A stretch of 7,495 nt of DNA, from the NCBI GenBank assembly GCA_947167435.1, contig CAMVIC010000071.1, forward strand, positions 1 to 7,495, written 5' to 3'. Below are positions 5,990-7,495 of this stretch, piece by piece. Every line of letters begins with the position of its first letter. Positions within the stretch are counted from its first letter, which is position 1. Position numbers and translations under genes: made by a program. The notes under the pieces are model-generated. The model saw only the letters and a list, made by a program, of their open reading frames with translations, made no database searches and was not told the DNA's origin. This DNA comes from an uncultured Clostridia bacterium. Its GTDB lineage: Bacteria > Bacillota_A > Clostridia > Oscillospirales > Oscillospiraceae.

Positions 5990-7047
5990 CAGAGAACGCG
6001 TTGGCACAGTTTGCCCTTGCGGGACGGGTCCTGTCCTGCAAGCCCCACGGCCAGGGGCACATCAACCGCACCTATCTTGCACAGACGGAGGGCGGACGGC
6101 GCTATATCCTCCAGCGGATCAGCCGGGCGGCCTTCCGTGATATCCCGGCGCTGATGGAGAACGTGGCGGCGGTGACGGGCTATCTGTCCCGCCGGACGGA
6201 GGACCCCCGCGCCTGCCTGCACCTGGTGCCCACCCGGTCCGGCGGCACCTGGTACCGGGACGGGGAAGGGGAGTACTGGCGGGTTTATGATTTTATAGAG
6301 GACAGCATCTGCCTCCAGGCGCCGGAGACGCCGGCGGACTTCGTGCAGAGCGCCGTGGCCTTCGGCGGCTTTCAGCGGCAGCTGCAGGCCTTCCCTGCGG
6401 AGACCCTCCACGAGACGATCCCGAATTTCCACAACACCCCGGACCGCTACCGGAAGTTTCGCGCCGCTCTGCAGGCGGACGCCCTGGGCCGGGCCGCGGC
6501 CGTGGAGCCGGAGATCCGCTTCCTCCTGGAGCGGGAGGAGCGGGCGGGCACGCTCCAGCAGCTGCGGCAGCGCGGCGAGCTGCCCCTGCGGGTCACCCAC
6601 AACGACACCAAGCTCAACAACGTGATGCTGGACGCCGCCAGCCGCAAGGCCCTCTGCGTCATCGACCTGGACACGGTAATGCCCGGACTGGTGGCCTATG
6701 ATTTCGGGGATTCCATCCGCTTCGGCGCCGCCACCGGGCCGGAGGACGAAAAGGACCTGGACCGGATCCGGATGAGCCTGCCCCTGTACGAGGCTTTTGC
6801 CCGTGCCTTCGTGCCCGCCTGCGGCGGTCTGACGGCGGCGGAACGGGAGAGTTTGCCCCTGGGCGCCTGGACCATGACGCTGGAGTGCGGCCTGCGCTTT
6901 CTCACCGACTACCTGGAGGGGGACCGGTATTTCGCCGTGGCGCGGCCGGAGCACAATCTGGACCGGGCCCGAACCCAGCTGAAGCTGGCGGCGGACATGG
7001 AGGAAAAATGGGACGAGATGAAACGGATCATCGGGGAGTGCGTATGA
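5986..7047 (+). CDS. nahK: N-acetylhexosamine 1-kinase (NahK-like), aminoglycoside phosphotransferase fold
   Basis: A 353-residue cytoplasmic kinase, close in length to bifidobacterial NahK (359). It is predicted to phosphorylate GlcNAc or GalNAc at C1 with ATP, feeding amino sugars from lacto-N-biose, galacto-N-biose or similar glycans into UDP-sugar and glycolytic routes. Motifs recalled from NahK are GHINRTY (24-30), RYILQ (39-43), the catalytic loop THNDTKLNN (204-212, catalytic base D207), the metal-binding DLDTVMPG (227-234), DFGDSIRFGA (239-248), ECGLRFLTDYLEGD (300-313) and PEHNL (321-325). The start overlaps the cutC stop by ATGA, with AGAGGG five bases upstream, implying translational coupling. 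The usual bifidobacterial partner, lacto-N-biose phosphorylase, is not in the window and may lie downstream. The family is firm; exact sugar specificity is inferred. Confidence 0.9.
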   Translation: MTENALAQFALAGRVLSCKPHGQGHINRTYLAQTEGGRRYILQRISRAAFRDIPALMENVAAVTGYLSRRTEDPRACLHLVPTRSGGTWYRDGEGEYWRVYDFIEDSICLQAPETPADFVQSAVAFGGFQRQLQAFPAETLHETIPNFHNTPDRYRKFRAALQADALGRAAAVEPEIRFLLEREERAGTLQQLRQRGELPLRVTHNDTKLNNVMLDAASRKALCVIDLDTVMPGLVAYDFGDSIRFGAATGPEDEKDLDRIRMSLPLYEAFARAFVPACGGLTAAERESLPLGAWTMTLECGLRFLTDYLEGDRYFAVARPEHNLDRARTQLKLAADMEEKWDEMKRIIGECV

Positions 7048-7495
7048 AGAAAGAATATCGGATCGGACACACTTTCGGAGAGGAAGCGGCACTGGAGGAG
7101 TGCACCTGGTCGCCGAACCCGGCGCCGGCCGCCTTCTTTTCCGCGGCCTTTGACGGGGAGAATGGGCTGCGCTTTCGGCTGCGCAGCCTTGCCGCTCCGG
7201 AGCGTATGGTGAACCGGGAGCCGGACTCCGCCGTCTGGGAGGACAACTGCCTGGAGTGCTTTTTCTCCTTTGACGGCGTGAACTACGTGAACCTGGAGGC
7301 AAACGCCGCCGGGGCTCTGCGCGCCTCCATCGGGCCGGACCGGCATGACCGCCGCTTTCTGCGGGAGCTGGACGTGCCCATGCCCACGGCGGAGCCGACA
7401 GTGGGGGAGGACAGCTGGGAAATGCTCTTCACCGTGCCGATTGAGACGGTGCGGGCCCTCTTCGGCGTGACGATGCAAAGCGGCTGCCGCTTCAC
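7044..7495 (+). CDS. CBM9-like carbohydrate-binding domain protein, intracellular (3' end outside window)
   Basis: The first 150 residues of a protein starting at an ATG that overlaps the nahK stop by ATGA; the frame is open to the window edge. The region DSAVWEDNCLECFF (61-74), followed by a Tyr/Asn/Glu stretch (YVNLEAN, 81-87) and SIGPDR (95-100), matches the core of CBM9-like (DOMON-related) beta-sandwich domains, which typically read VWEDSCVEFF then YxNFExN. There is no signal peptide, so it should be cytoplasmic, unlike classical CBM9 modules attached to secreted glycosidases. Operon position suggests that it handles a sugar or sugar phosphate connected with the kinase; binding or catalysis cannot be told from sequence. 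Whether further domains follow cannot be seen. Confidence 0.75.
   Translation, partial: MKKEYRIGHTFGEEAALEECTWSPNPAPAAFFSAAFDGENGLRFRLRSLAAPERMVNREPDSAVWEDNCLECFFSFDGVNYVNLEANAAGALRASIGPDRHDRRFLRELDVPMPTAEPTVGEDSWEMLFTVPIETVRALFGVTMQSGCRF

Noticed and set aside
5893..7302. A 469-codon minus-strand frame across nahK and the CBM9-like gene
   Set aside because: Arg/Pro-rich composition and complete overlap with clearly recognised genes show it is a shadow frame.

Overview
The window looks like the chromosome of a GC-rich anaerobic member of the Bacillota, probably a gut member of class Clostridia (Oscillospirales-like). The evidence is GC-rich third codon positions, strong AGGAGG-type ribosome binding sites, U-tailed hairpin terminators and the mix of gene families. 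The taxon is an inference; no rRNA or other marker is present. No tRNA, rRNA, CRISPR array, insertion sequence or phage gene was seen.

Layout: the left part (about 1-3197) lies on the minus strand and reads, in transcription order, a short AAE-type membrane transporter (3197-2055), an intracellular GH13 alpha-amylase-family enzyme (1992-706) and the start of a GMP synthase gene (627 to beyond base 1). The GMP synthase has its own sigma-A-type promoter just after the amylase stop. It begins directly at the ATP-pyrophosphatase domain, with no glutamine amidotransferase domain in front, so it looks like the synthetase subunit of a two-subunit enzyme.

A divergent intergenic region (3198-3404) separates this block from a single plus-strand gene (3405-5087). 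That gene encodes a Tat-exported FAD flavoprotein of the fumarate/urocanate reductase superfamily, with no FMN-binding or haem domain. Several signals around it suggest high expression: a near-consensus promoter (TTGACA-17-TAGAAT), a predicted 5' UTR that opens with two perfect small hairpins, a codon choice unlike its neighbours (Arg almost always CGC) and two tandem 12-bp terminators.

The second terminator appears to overlap the promoter of the next transcription unit: cutC (5225-5989), a nahK-like N-acetylhexosamine 1-kinase gene (5986-7047) and the start of an intracellular CBM9-like protein gene (7044 onward). Consecutive genes here overlap by ATGA, so they are very probably co-translated. 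The kinase suggests salvage of GlcNAc/GalNAc released from mucin or milk-type glycans; the roles of CutC and the CBM9-like protein in that context are unknown. The points most worth following are the split GMP synthase, the exported flavoprotein of unknown substrate and the CutC-NahK-CBM9 module.
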